DNA from: Zoogloea sp041904905
GTDB lineage: Bacteria; Pseudomonadota; Gammaproteobacteria; Burkholderiales; Rhodocyclaceae
Direction: 5' to 3'
Assembly (NCBI RefSeq): GCF_041904905.1
Contig: NZ_JAYRMI010000058.1
Coordinates: 1-26,450, forward strand
DNA length: 26,450 nt
In this document: positions 18,418 through 26,450 of the stretch, piece by piece
Layout: each line of letters opens with the position of its first letter
Numbering within the stretch: the first letter of the stretch is position 1
Program-made: the position numbers and the translations under genes
Notes under the pieces: generated by a model
Databases searched by the model: none
What the model was told of the DNA's origin: nothing
What the model saw: only the letters and a program-made list of their open reading frames with translations

Positions 18418-20228
18418 TGTATTCCTCCCAGGCCCCCGCGCCGGTGAGCAATCGGCAGCGGGTGGGGGCCTTCGGCCTGCTCCTCGTTCTGGCGCTGATC
18501 CTGCATTTCCCCCACTTCGGCGCCCAGGTCGGCGACCCGAACTTCGACTTCTTTCTGCACTACCACTGGGCCAAAGAGTACGCCCAGCGCTTTGCCGAAG
18601 GCTGGCTCTACCCGCGCTGGACCTTCTTCGCCCGCTATGGCCTGGGCGAGCCGGTCTTCGTCTTCTATTCGCCCCTGTATTACCTGTTCACCGCCCTGCT
18701 CACCCTGGCCGGGCTGGGCACCTGGGGGGCGATGCACGTGGTGGAGGTGCTCTGCAACGCGGTGTTCGGCTACTTCGTCTATCTCACCTGCCGTTACTAC
18801 ACCTCGAACCGGCTGGCGCTGGTGGCGGCCTTCGCCGCCTCGGCCAACCCGTTCCTGATGATGCTCCACTACAAGTTCCAGGGGTTCGCCTGGGCGTCGG
18901 TAGGGTATGCGGCCCACGGCATGCTGCTGTGGTCGATGTTCCGCCCGCAGGCGCCGTTCGAGCGCATCAACCTGTGGGCTGCCGCGGCCCTCGGCATCGC
19001 GGTGGTCGGCCACACCATGAGCACCCTGGTGATGCTCATCTCCTACTCGGCGGCGGTGTTCGTCGCCCCCGCGGCGTGGGGCGGGGTGAGCTTCGCCGGG
19101 CTGGTGCGGCGCCTGCTGGCGTGGGCGGGCACGGTGGCGCTGGGGCTTGGCCTGGGCGCCATCTATCTGCTGCCGGCGCTCGGGTCCACCTCGCTCATCA
19201 ACGTGGGCGGCTGGACCGGGCCGCACATCCTGCAGTCCTTTGCCTGGCCCACCTTCTCGGCGCTGCTCAACGGCGTGCAGTGGTTCTCCTTCCAGTGGCC
19301 GCTGGCCCTGCCAGTGCTGGCGCTGGTGGTCGTCGAGGGCTGGTTCCTCTTCCGCCTGCGGGCGGGGGCCGGCCATCGGCTCAACCCGCTGATGATCCGG
19401 CTGTTCCTGGTGCTGGGCGTGTCGGTGTTCTTCGCCTCGGAGCTGTCGTACCCGCTGTGGACGTTCGAGTGGCCGCTGCTGCGCATCCAGCTGCCCTACC
19501 GTTTCCTGTCGGTGGGCTTCGTGATGGTGATCGTCATCGGTGCCATTGGCGCCCAGGTCGCCGGCAACGCCGGGCGGCCGGGTTGGGCGGCCGGGCTGGT
19601 GCGGTCGGTGGCGGCGATCGGCGTGCTCGGGGTGCTGGTGGCGGCCAAGGCCACCTTTCTCGACGGTGGCCCGCTGCCCTCCACGGTGATCCGCGACGAA
19701 TACACCTTCACCCAGTTCGCCCAGTGGCCCCGCACCGCCAACGGCGGCTTCACCTGCACCGCGGCGCCGGCCGACTGCGAGGCGCTGCCCTCCAGCGCCG
19801 GGGCGTTCCGCGGCACCTCCGAATACATCACCCGCTTCACCCCGGCGGCGTGGGCCGACTACGCCATTGCCGGCTTCGAGAAGGCGTGCCGGAGCGAGGG
19901 CGCCAGCTGCGGGCCGGCGCAGCATGTGGCCAACACCGTCACCTGGCGCATCGAGGCGCAGGCCGAGACCCGCGTGCATCTGCCGGTGTTCTACTTCCCG
20001 ATGTGGGCGCTGGAGCTGGACGGTCAGCCGGTGCCGACCGATCTCGACGCCGCCAACGGGTTGATCCAGGTGTCGCTCCCGGCCGGGGTGCACACCGTGC
20101 GGCTGGTGTGGACGGAGACCCCGCTGTTCGCCCGGGCGCGCTGGATCTCCATCGCCGCGCTGGTCGTGTTGATCGTGCTGGCCGTTGCTGGCAGAGTGCG
20201 CGGCGGAGCCCGATCCGGGCAGGAATGA
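18414..20228 (+). CDS. polytopic membrane protein, PTPS-related / GT-C-like
   Basis: The 604-residue integral membrane protein has roughly 11-13 hydrophobic segments spread over the first 420 residues. A large hydrophilic region follows (about 430-570), with a final membrane segment near residues 575-595. The N-terminal region after the first helix, with DFFLHYHWAKEYAQRFAEGW and YPRWTFFARYGLGEPVFVFY, resembles membrane proteins annotated as 6-pyruvoyl-tetrahydropterin-synthase related, which look like GT-C glycosyltransferases. An acidic residue in the first extracytoplasmic loop (the Asp in QVGDPNFDFF) would fit a GT-C active site. It may transfer the lipid-linked sugar outside the inner membrane, but this is inference. 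The ATG at 18414 overlaps the GT2 stop; an ATG at 18417 is in the same frame. Confidence 0.72.
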   Translation: MMYSSQAPAPVSNRQRVGAFGLLLVLALILHFPHFGAQVGDPNFDFFLHYHWAKEYAQRFAEGWLYPRWTFFARYGLGEPVFVFYSPLYYLFTALLTLAGLGTWGAMHVVEVLCNAVFGYFVYLTCRYYTSNRLALVAAFAASANPFLMMLHYKFQGFAWASVGYAAHGMLLWSMFRPQAPFERINLWAAAALGIAVVGHTMSTLVMLISYSAAVFVAPAAWGGVSFAGLVRRLLAWAGTVALGLGLGAIYLLPALGSTSLINVGGWTGPHILQSFAWPTFSALLNGVQWFSFQWPLALPVLALVVVEGWFLFRLRAGAGHRLNPLMIRLFLVLGVSVFFASELSYPLWTFEWPLLRIQLPYRFLSVGFVMVIVIGAIGAQVAGNAGRPGWAAGLVRSVAAIGVLGVLVAAKATFLDGGPLPSTVIRDEYTFTQFAQWPRTANGGFTCTAAPADCEALPSSAGAFRGTSEYITRFTPAAWADYAIAGFEKACRSEGASCGPAQHVANTVTWRIEAQAETRVHLPVFYFPMWALELDGQPVPTDLDAANGLIQVSLPAGVHTVRLVWTETPLFARARWISIAALVVLIVLAVAGRVRGGARSGQE

Positions 20229-20238
20229 GCCTTTTCGA

Positions 20239-21450
20239 ATGACAGACAAACAAGCCCGCCCGCCGTGCTACGTGCTGGGCATCGAGACGCAGATCGGCCT
20301 GAGCCTGATTCGCGAGCTGGGTGAGGCCGGCGTGCCGGTGGTCGGCATCGCCACCGACGAGCACGCCATCGGCCTGGTGTCCCGCTACCTCACCCACGGC
20401 GAGATCCTCAGGCAGCCGCGCACCGATGCCGGCCTTGCCGAGCTGCGGGCCATCGGCGAGCGCCACGGCGCGGGCTACCTGCTCACCGTCTCGGAGGCCA
20501 ACACCAGCTGGCTGATCGACCACCGCGACCGGCTGGGCGCGATCGTGCCGCTGCTGCCCTCCCGGGAATCCTTCGCCATCGTGCTCGACAAGGGGCGCAC
20601 CCTCGAAGCCGCCGTGGCGGTGGGGATCGACGTGCCCAGGAGCGCCAGCCCGGCCACCTGGGCCGACGTGGAGCGGGTGGCGGCGAGCTTCCCCTTCCCG
20701 GCGGTGCTCAAGTGGTCCGACCCCAACGGCGTGGCGCCGGCGCTCCGCGCGGCGGGCATCGAGCTGGTGAAGGCCGAGTACGTCTACACCGCCGACGAGT
20801 TCCTGCGGGTTGCCGCCCGCTACCGACCGGTGGAGATGTGGCCGCTGGTGCAGGAATACTGCCCCGGCGTGGGTCTTGGCCAGTTCTTCTTCATGCACGA
20901 AGGCAAGGCCGTGCGGCGCTTCCAGCACCTGCGGGTGGCGGAGTGGCCGCCCGAAGGCGGGTTCTCCAGCGTCTGCGACGGGGTGCCGCTGGATCGGTTC
21001 GCGGATCTGCAGGAGAAATCCATCCGCCTGCTCCAGTCCATCGGCTGGGAGGGCGTGGCGATGGTCGAATACCGCTACGACCCGGCCTCGGGGCGCGCGG
21101 TGTTGATGGAGGTGAATGGCCGCTTCTGGGGCAGCTTTCCGCTGGCCATGTACAGCGGCGCGGGCTTTGCGCTGCTGGCCTACAGCCTCCAGGGGCAGGG
21201 GGCGATGCCGCCGCTGCCGGCTCTGCGCGAGAACCTGCGCTGCCGGATGGTGGCCACCGAGATCAAGCGGCTCCGGCGCATCCTGCTGCAGCCCGGGTTG
21301 ATCCGCGACCGGACCTTCCAGGTGCGCCCGGTGCGGGAGGTGCTGCGTTTCCTGGGCGATTTCCTGCGCCCGTCGGTGTGCTACTACGTGTGGAACCTGA
21401 AGGACATCAAGCCGTTCGTCCGCGACGTGAGGAACGCGCTGGGGGTGTGA
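20239..21450 (+). CDS. ATP-grasp family carboxylate-amine/thiol ligase-like protein
   Basis: The 403-residue product has an N-terminal PreATP-grasp region (YVLGIETQIGLSLIRELGEAG with a GIATD strand). It continues with an LDKGRT segment (K118), a central PAVLKW (K158), QEYCPG (E206), and the Mg-ATP motif VLMEVNGRFWGS (E291, N293, R295). These mark an ATP-grasp ligase that activates a carboxylate as acyl phosphate and joins it to an amine or other nucleophile. The substrate is not evident. In a glycan locus it could attach an amino acid or another acyl group to a sugar amine produced by the deacetylase; this is inference. The ATG at 20239 was chosen. The gene is the last of the cassette and is followed by a terminator. 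Confidence 0.82.
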   Translation: MTDKQARPPCYVLGIETQIGLSLIRELGEAGVPVVGIATDEHAIGLVSRYLTHGEILRQPRTDAGLAELRAIGERHGAGYLLTVSEANTSWLIDHRDRLGAIVPLLPSRESFAIVLDKGRTLEAAVAVGIDVPRSASPATWADVERVAASFPFPAVLKWSDPNGVAPALRAAGIELVKAEYVYTADEFLRVAARYRPVEMWPLVQEYCPGVGLGQFFFMHEGKAVRRFQHLRVAEWPPEGGFSSVCDGVPLDRFADLQEKSIRLLQSIGWEGVAMVEYRYDPASGRAVLMEVNGRFWGSFPLAMYSGAGFALLAYSLQGQGAMPPLPALRENLRCRMVATEIKRLRRILLQPGLIRDRTFQVRPVREVLRFLGDFLRPSVCYYVWNLKDIKPFVRDVRNALGV

Positions 21451-21477
21451 GGGCCACGCCAGCGGTGCCGAACGCAG

Positions 21478-21506
21478 ACGGCCAGGCATCGCGCCTGGCC
21501 GTTTTG
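21478..21506 (+). terminator. rho-independent terminator after the glycan cassette
   Basis: A 10-bp perfect stem ACGGCCAGGC / GCCTGGCCGT (21478-21487 and 21493-21502) encloses a 5-base loop ATCGC. The T at the end of the stem begins a run of four T (21502-21505), then GTCTT. It ends the plus-strand cassette and lies 14 bases beyond the end of the convergent PEP-CTERM gene. The opposite strand has no T-run after the hairpin. Confidence 0.8.
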
Positions 21507-21519
21507 TCTTGCGGGCCGT

Positions 21520-22134
21520 TCAGCCGCGACGACGCCAGGCGCCGATGCCCGCCAGGCCCAGCGCCGCGAGGGCCGCGGTGGCGGGCTCGGGCACCGGGGT
21601 GCCGGTGTCGGTGACGATGGGCGTCTGGGTGAGGCTGACGTTGGCCGGCGGCGTGCCGGCAAAGTTGAAGCTGATGCCGGTGACGAAGGCCAGCGGGTTG
21701 CTGGGGTCGAGCGCCGCGCTGGTCTCGATGCCGGTGATCCGGAAGGTGGTGACGCCGCTGCCGAAGGTGAACGGGGCGCCGGTGGCGAGGGTGGTGCTGA
21801 GGAGCACCTCGCCGCCGCCGGTGGTGTCGTAGAGGTTGTAGATGCCGTCGCCGGCGTTGGTGCTCACCTGCACGCCGGCAAAGCTCACGCCGGGGGTGGC
21901 GATGGCGTAGTCGTAGCCGGTGGCCACCAGTGGATCGATGAACCACCAGCCGGTGGCGCCCGGCACCGCGAAGGTGAACCCGCTGCCCGGTGCGCCGTCG
22001 TTCGAAATGGGCATTAGCGGGTTCAGCGCGTTCGAGCCGGGCAACGGCACGACGATGGCGAAGGAGGCAAAAGCCTGGGTGGATGCGGCGAGGGCGATGG
22101 CGCCGCCGATCAGGCTGGCGAGCAGGCGGTTCAT
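21520..22134 (-). CDS. PEP-CTERM domain secreted protein
   Basis: The 204-residue product has a Sec signal peptide (MNRLLASLIGGAIALAASTQ, cut after AFA), a beta-rich central region of Gly, Thr and Ser with no recognised catalytic motif, and a C-terminal sorting tag. The tag is VPEPATAALAALG, then a short hydrophobic stretch, then a WRRRG basic end. PEP-CTERM tags are processed by exosortase in bacteria that make extracellular polysaccharide. No exosortase is in this window, so processing must be encoded elsewhere. The ATG at 22134 was chosen for its GGAAGGAAG ribosome site. The gene is convergent with the glycan cassette. Its molecular function is unknown. Confidence 0.85.
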   Translation of the reverse strand: MNRLLASLIGGAIALAASTQAFASFAIVVPLPGSNALNPLMPISNDGAPGSGFTFAVPGATGWWFIDPLVATGYDYAIATPGVSFAGVQVSTNAGDGIYNLYDTTGGGEVLLSTTLATGAPFTFGSGVTTFRITGIETSAALDPSNPLAFVTGISFNFAGTPPANVSLTQTPIVTDTGTPVPEPATAALAALGLAGIGAWRRRG

Positions 22135-22210
22135 GGGCGCTTCCTTCCGGGGGGATGAAAACACCATTTTATCGCCGGGGCTATTTGCATGGGATGGCCG
22201 GTTCCCATTC

Positions 22211-22236
22211 CGGGTCGCCTCCGGCGCGGCGACCCG
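22211..22236 (-). terminator. hairpin after ppc, possible terminator
   Basis: The inverted repeat CGGGTCGC (22211-22218) / GCGACCCG (22229-22236) forms an 8-bp stem with a 10-base loop. It begins 18 bases after the ppc stop on the minus strand. It lacks a T-run, so it may be an RNA stabiliser or a weak terminator. Confidence 0.35.
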
Positions 22237-22254
22237 GGTCTGGCCGGTGCGGCC

Positions 22255-25017
22255 TCAGCCGCTGTTGCGCAGCCCCGCGGCCACGCCGTTGATCGACAGC
22301 AGGATGCCGCGGCGCACGCGCTCGTCCTGGTGGCCGTCGCGGTAGCGGTGGAGGAGTTCGACCTGCACGTGGTTGAGCGGGTCGAGGTAGGGGAAGCGGT
22401 TGTGGATGGAGCGCTTGAGGAGCGGGTTGGCATCGAGCAGCGCCTGCTGGCCGGTGATGGCGAGCAGGGCCTGCAGCGTGTCGGCGTGCTCCTTCTCGAT
22501 GCGCGGGAAGATCGCCTCGCGCAGGGCGGCGTCCTTCACCAGATCGGCGTAGCGGCTGGCGATGGCGATGTCGCTCTTGGCGAGCACCATGTCCATGTTG
22601 GAGAGCAGGGTGGCGAAGAACGACCACTCCTTGTGCATCGCCGCGAGGCGCGCCTTGCCAGCCTCGCCGTGCTTCGCGATGTAGGCCTGCACCGCCGAGC
22701 CGAAGCCATACCAGCCCGGCAGCATCAGCCGGCACTGGGCCCAGCTGAACACCCACGGGATCGCCCGCAGGTCTTCGATGGCGGTGGACTTCTTGCGCGA
22801 CGCCGGGCGGCTGCCGATGTTGAGGGCGGCGATCTCCGAGATCACGGTGGATTCCCAGAAGTAGCGCTCGAAGCCGTCGGTCTCGTACACCAGGTTGCGG
22901 TAGGCCTTGAAGGCGGCCTCCGAGAGCTCGTCCATCGCTTCGAGGTATTCGGGGCGGGGCGCGGGGTCGCGGGGGGCGAAGAGGGTGGCCTCCAGGGTGG
23001 CGGCGGCGAGCACTTCCAGGTTGCGGCGGCCGACTTCGGGGTTTGCATACTTGGAGGCGATGACCTCGCCCTGTTCGGTGAGGCGGATCTGGCCCTGCAC
23101 GGCGCCGCCCGGCTGGGCCAGGATGGCCTGGTAGCTGGGGCCGCCGCCACGGCCCACCGAGCCACCGCGGCCGTGGAACAGGCGCAGGCGCACGTGGTGG
23201 CGGGCGAAGGTGTCGACGAGGCCGATCTCGGCCTTGTAAAGCTCCCAGCCGGAGGTGAGGAAGCCGCCGTCCTTGTTGCTGTCGGAGTAGCCGAGCATCA
23301 CCTCCTGCTCCAGCTTGCGGGATTCCAGCAGCGCCATGTAGGCGGGGATGGCGAACAGCCGGTCCATCACCCCGGCGGCGTTCTGCAGGTCGCCGATGGT
23401 CTCGAAGAGCGGGATGATGTTCACGTCGAGCACGCCTTCGGCGGGGCGCAGCAGGCCGGCTTCCTTGGCGAGCACGGCGACCTCCAGCAGGTCGGAGACG
23501 TCGTCGGTCTTGGAGATGATGCAGTTGGGCACCGCGGCCTTGCCGTAGCGCAGGTGGGCGGCGCGGGCGGCGCGGAAGATAGCCAGCTCGCCGCGGGTCT
23601 CGTCGGCGTAGTCGAGCCACGGCGAGGCGAGCAGGCGCGGGGTGGCAAGCTCTTCGAGGAGCATCTCGGTGCGGCCGGCTTCGTCGAGCGCGAGGTAGTC
23701 GCGGGTGGGGTCGATGGACTTGATGAGTTCCGCCACCACGCGCTCGTGCACGTCGGAGTTCTGGCGCAGGTCGATGGGCGCCAGGTGGAAGCCGAACACC
23801 GACACCGCCCGGCGCAGCAGGCGCAGGCGGCCGCGGGCGAGGCTGCCCAGGCCGTTGGCGGTGAGGGAGCGGTGGATCACTTCCAGCTCGTCGGCCAGGG
23901 CATCCGGGCTGTCGTAGGGCGCGGCGGCGGCTACCGCGTGGCGCGGCGGCTGGTGGCCCAGCAGGCGCGCGTAGGTGGCGGCGAGGCGCGCGTACACGCC
24001 GGTGAGGGCCCGGCGGTAGGGTTCGTCGGCGCGGTGGGGCGAGCCATCCGGCGAGGCTTCGGCAAGGCGCAGCAGCGCGTCGGAGGCGCTCACCAGGCCC
24101 TGGGCGATGGAGAGCTGCGAGCCCAGGGTGTGCACCTCGTCCATGTAGTAGGTGAGCACCTTCTCGGCCTGCACGGCCAACGCCTTCTCGAGGATTTCGG
24201 CGGTGACGAAGGGGTTGCCGTCCCGGTCGCCGCCGATCCAGCTGCCCACCTTCATGAAGTTGGGCAGCTCCAGCGCGCCCCAGCTGCGGTCGCGGGTGGC
24301 GAGGCGATCCTCGACGCTGGCGTAGAGCCGCGGCAGCTCGCGCAGGAAGGTGTAGTCGAAGTACGACAGGCCGTTGCTCACCTCGTCCATCACCGACAGC
24401 TTCTCGGTGCGCAGCATGCGGGTCTGCCACAGGGTGAGCACCGCGCGGCGCAGGGCCTCGTCGTTGGCCTCCTGCTCTTCCGGGGTGAGCTGCATGCGGT
24501 CGCGCTCGTCGAGCAGGCGGGCGATCGCCATCTGGCAGTTGAGGATGCTCTTGCGCTGGACTTCGGTGGGGTGGGCGGTGAGCACCGGCACCACGTTGGC
24601 GGTCTCGAAAAAGGCGGTGAGTTCGGCGCTGCCCATGCCGGCGTCGAAGGCCCGGGCCAGGGCGTGGGCCAGGCTGCCCTCGCGCGGGGCGGAGCCGGCG
24701 ATCTGGTGGGCGCGGGAGCGACGGATGTGGTGCTGGTCTTCGGCGATGTTGGCCAGGTGCGAGAAGTAGCTGAAGGCGCGCACCACGTCGATGGTCTGGT
24801 CGCGGGAGAGCGAATCGAGCGTGGCTTCCAGCTCGCGGCGGGCGGCGTGGTCTTCGTGGCGGCGGAAACGGATCGAGCACTGGCGGATCGCCTCGACCAG
24901 ATCGAACACGGCCTCGCCCTCCTGCGCGCGCACGGTGTCGCCCAGAATGCGGCCAAGCAGACGGATGTCGTCGCGCAGGGGGAGGTCTTTGTCGTCGCTC
25001 TTGTTATGTTCGCTCAT
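22255..25017 (-). CDS. ppc: phosphoenolpyruvate carboxylase
   Basis: PEP carboxylase fixes bicarbonate onto phosphoenolpyruvate to give oxaloacetate, refilling the TCA cycle. The 920-residue product has the catalytic His149 in LTAHPTEVQRKS, the GYSDSNKDGG block, and FHGRGGSVGRGGGP, which carries the second essential His. Other family blocks include NFMKVGSWIGGDRDGNPFVT. The C-terminus ends LRNSG where most enzymes end RNTG. The ATG at 25017, with AGGA seven bases upstream (25027-25024), begins MSEHNKSDDKD. A much longer open frame continues upstream only because it runs antisense through hemC. It is divergent from hemC across 189 bp. Confidence 0.96.
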   Translation of the reverse strand: MSEHNKSDDKDLPLRDDIRLLGRILGDTVRAQEGEAVFDLVEAIRQCSIRFRRHEDHAARRELEATLDSLSRDQTIDVVRAFSYFSHLANIAEDQHHIRRSRAHQIAGSAPREGSLAHALARAFDAGMGSAELTAFFETANVVPVLTAHPTEVQRKSILNCQMAIARLLDERDRMQLTPEEQEANDEALRRAVLTLWQTRMLRTEKLSVMDEVSNGLSYFDYTFLRELPRLYASVEDRLATRDRSWGALELPNFMKVGSWIGGDRDGNPFVTAEILEKALAVQAEKVLTYYMDEVHTLGSQLSIAQGLVSASDALLRLAEASPDGSPHRADEPYRRALTGVYARLAATYARLLGHQPPRHAVAAAAPYDSPDALADELEVIHRSLTANGLGSLARGRLRLLRRAVSVFGFHLAPIDLRQNSDVHERVVAELIKSIDPTRDYLALDEAGRTEMLLEELATPRLLASPWLDYADETRGELAIFRAARAAHLRYGKAAVPNCIISKTDDVSDLLEVAVLAKEAGLLRPAEGVLDVNIIPLFETIGDLQNAAGVMDRLFAIPAYMALLESRKLEQEVMLGYSDSNKDGGFLTSGWELYKAEIGLVDTFARHHVRLRLFHGRGGSVGRGGGPSYQAILAQPGGAVQGQIRLTEQGEVIASKYANPEVGRRNLEVLAAATLEATLFAPRDPAPRPEYLEAMDELSEAAFKAYRNLVYETDGFERYFWESTVISEIAALNIGSRPASRKKSTAIEDLRAIPWVFSWAQCRLMLPGWYGFGSAVQAYIAKHGEAGKARLAAMHKEWSFFATLLSNMDMVLAKSDIAIASRYADLVKDAALREAIFPRIEKEHADTLQALLAITGQQALLDANPLLKRSIHNRFPYLDPLNHVQVELLHRYRDGHQDERVRRGILLSINGVAAGLRNSG

Positions 25018-25071
25018 CGGAAATCCTGTCCAGTCGGTTGCGGTCGGCGCGGGAGGCGCAGCAGGGGGCCA

Positions 25072-25080
25072 TGCTAGAAT
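25072..25080 (+). promoter_or_regulatory. extended -10 promoter candidate for hemC
   Basis: TGCTAGAAT combines a TGn extension (25072-25074) with the -10 box TAGAAT (25075-25080), five of six consensus bases. No good -35 is seen, as expected for an extended -10 promoter. The resulting leader of about 120 bases before the GTG start of hemC is long for a simple transcript. The remainder of the 25018-25206 gap shows no other gene. Confidence 0.5.
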
Positions 25081-25206
25081 CGCGGGCCGGATGACCGCCA
25101 TAGGTGGCAACCCTGATGCTGCATTGCGCAACCCGCAGCGTGCCGTGTCGCCCCCGCCTGTGTCCATCCCCCCGCTACCCATCAACGCACGCCGAGCCCG
25201 AATACC

Positions 25207-26136
25207 GTGAGCGCCCCTACGCCCGACCGCATCGTCATCGCCACCCGTGAAAGCCGCCTCGCCCTGTGGCAGGCCGAGCACGTCAAGGCCCGCCTCGAAG
25301 CCCTCTACCCGTCCTGCAAGGTCGAACTGCTGGGCATGACCACCCGCGGCGACCAGATCCTCGACCGGCCGCTGGCCAAGGTCGGCGGCAAGGGCCTGTT
25401 CGTCAAGGAACTCGAAACCGCGCTCCTCGACCGCGCCGCCGACATCGCCGTGCATTCCATGAAGGACGTGCCGATGACCCTCGCGCCCGAGTTCGCGCTG
25501 GTGGCCATCGCCGAACGCGAGGTGCCGCTCGACGCCTTCGTCTCCAACAAGTACGAGAGCCTCGACGACATGCCGCCGGGCGCCGTGGTGGGCACCTCCA
25601 GCCTGCGCCGCGAATCCCAGATCCACGCCCAGTACCCGATGCTGGCCGTCACCAGCCTGCGCGGCAACCTCGACACCCGCCTGCGCAAGCTCGACGAAGG
25701 CCAGTACGACGCGATCATCCTCGCCGCCGCCGGCCTCACCCGCCTTGGCCTCGCCAGCCGAATCCGCAGCACCTTGCCGTCCGACGTCTCCCTGCCCGCC
25801 GCCGGCCAGGGCGCCCTGGGCATCGAGGCGCTGTCCGACCGGCCCGAAGTCGCCGCCTGGATCGCGCCGCTCGCCGACGCCCACTCCGCCGCCTGCGTGC
25901 GCGCCGAGCGCGCCACTTCCCGCGTGCTGGCCGGCAGCTGCGAAGTGCCCCTGGGCGCCTACGCCGAAGTGCAGGGCGGCGAACTGTGGCTGCGCGGCTT
26001 CGTGGCCCTGCCCGATGGCTCGCGCATCGCCCGCGCCGAGCGCCGCGGCCCCATCGACCAGCCCGAAGCCCTTGGCCTCGCGCTGGCCGAAGACCTGCGG
26101 GCCGACGGCGCCGACGAAATCCTCGCCGGCCTGTAA
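25207..26136 (+). CDS. hemC: hydroxymethylbilane synthase (porphobilinogen deaminase)
   Basis: HemC joins four porphobilinogen units into hydroxymethylbilane. The 309-residue product begins after MSAPTPD with RIVIATRESRLALWQ. It has GGKGLFVKELE, the catalytic Asp87 in HSMKDVP, the Arg-rich GTSSLRRESQ and LRGNLDTRLRKL, and Cys245 in LAGSCEVPLGAY, which carries the dipyrromethane cofactor. The start is a GTG at 25207. It is divergent from ppc and is followed after 10 bp by hemD, whose product acts on the HemC product; the two are almost certainly co-transcribed. Confidence 0.97.
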   Translation: MSAPTPDRIVIATRESRLALWQAEHVKARLEALYPSCKVELLGMTTRGDQILDRPLAKVGGKGLFVKELETALLDRAADIAVHSMKDVPMTLAPEFALVAIAEREVPLDAFVSNKYESLDDMPPGAVVGTSSLRRESQIHAQYPMLAVTSLRGNLDTRLRKLDEGQYDAIILAAAGLTRLGLASRIRSTLPSDVSLPAAGQGALGIEALSDRPEVAAWIAPLADAHSAACVRAERATSRVLAGSCEVPLGAYAEVQGGELWLRGFVALPDGSRIARAERRGPIDQPEALGLALAEDLRADGADEILAGL

Positions 26137-26146
26137 GGCCTGCAGC

Positions 26147-26450
26147 ATGGCCGGTCAGCCCCTCGCCGGGCGCAGCGTCGTCGTCACCCGCCCGGCCGGG
26201 CAGGCCGACAGCCTGTGCGCGGCGCTCGCCGCGCTGGGCGCCGAGCCCCTGCGCTTCCCGCTCCTCACCATCGCGCCGGTGGCCGATCCGGCCCCGCTGC
26301 AGGCCGTGGCACGGCGGCTGGCGGATTTCTCGCTGGCCTTCTTCGTCAGCCCCAACGCCGTCAATCTGGCGCTGGACGCGATGCTGCCCGTCGCCCCGTG
26401 GCCGGCGAGCCTCGCCATCGCCACCGTGGGCAAGGGCAGCGAGGCCGCGC
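26147..26450 (+). CDS. hemD: uroporphyrinogen-III synthase, N-terminal part (partial)
   Basis: The frame opens with ATG at 26147 and encodes MAGQPLAGRSVVVTRPAGQA, and runs to the window edge (101 complete codons visible). The VTRP motif, the later LRFPLLTIAPV and the FFVSPNAVNLAL stretch are characteristic of uroporphyrinogen-III synthase, which cyclises hydroxymethylbilane with inversion of ring D. The position directly behind hemC is the usual one. The C-terminal half lies outside the window, so it cannot be told whether it is fused to a HemX domain, as in some relatives. Confidence 0.92.
   Translation, partial: MAGQPLAGRSVVVTRPAGQADSLCAALAALGAEPLRFPLLTIAPVADPAPLQAVARRLADFSLAFFVSPNAVNLALDAMLPVAPWPASLAIATVGKGSEAA

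Noticed and set aside
18273..20249. 658-residue minus-strand open frame opposite the large membrane protein gene
   Set aside because: Its composition (Arg, Gly, His, Gln-rich) is that of a shadow frame. The plus-strand frame has clear membrane segments and overlaps its neighbours' start and stop codons.
22255..26148. 1297-residue minus-strand open frame suggesting a fusion protein upstream of ppc
   Set aside because: Residues before MSEHNKSDD come from the antisense strand of hemC and the intergenic region. The family N-terminus and the ribosome site place the ppc start at 25017.

Overview
The window is very GC-rich, with codon third positions almost all G or C. Its gene content points to a betaproteobacterium, most likely of the Rhodocyclales/Zoogloeaceae type. 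This is an inference from three things: a hemA-prfA-prmC-grxD block, an argH / AlgZ-AlgR / hemC-hemD neighbourhood (an order also known around algR in Pseudomonas), and a PEP-CTERM protein. No 16S or other taxonomic marker is present.

Layout. (1) 1-347: the terminal part of an IS21-family element, with the first 33 codons of istA on the minus strand and six 19-bp terminal repeats spaced exactly 25 bp apart. It sits at the 3' end of a bestrophin-family channel gene (262-1263, minus), whose reading frame now runs into the IS repeats. (2) 1458-5038: the housekeeping plus-strand block hemA, prfA, prmC, grxD, closed by a bidirectional terminator. (3) 5070-7997: a tightly coupled minus-strand cassette made of an exported protein with a twin-arginine-like leader, a PqqD-like carrier, an HPr-kinase-related kinase and a nucleotidyltransferase-fold protein. 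The last three match the accessory trio of phosphorylated lasso-peptide clusters, but no lasso cyclase or leader protease is present. This is the best candidate here for an undescribed system. (4) 8256-11001: argH followed by a translationally coupled Ser/Thr protein kinase fused to a cyclic-nucleotide-binding domain (minus). (5) 11085-12883: an AlgZ/AlgR-type two-component pair, divergent from argH, then the radical-SAM protein YgiQ (12969-15140).

(6) 15317-21450: a plus-strand cell-surface glycan cassette. Its genes are a low-molecular-weight phosphatase-like protein, a polysaccharide deacetylase, a GtrA-type membrane protein, a DPM1/GtrB-type glycosyltransferase, a large polytopic membrane protein and an ATP-grasp ligase. 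Most of the genes overlap, and the cassette ends in a strong terminator. (7) 21520-22134: a PEP-CTERM secreted protein (minus). (8) 22255-25017: ppc (minus), divergent from hemC-hemD (25207 to the window end).

Tetrapyrrole synthesis is therefore represented at both ends (hemA; hemC and hemD). The middle is a mixture of conserved core genes and two accessory cassettes, one for probable peptide or protein modification and one for surface-glycan assembly. No stretch of more than 300 bases lacks a gene or an identified element. No tRNA, rRNA or CRISPR was seen.
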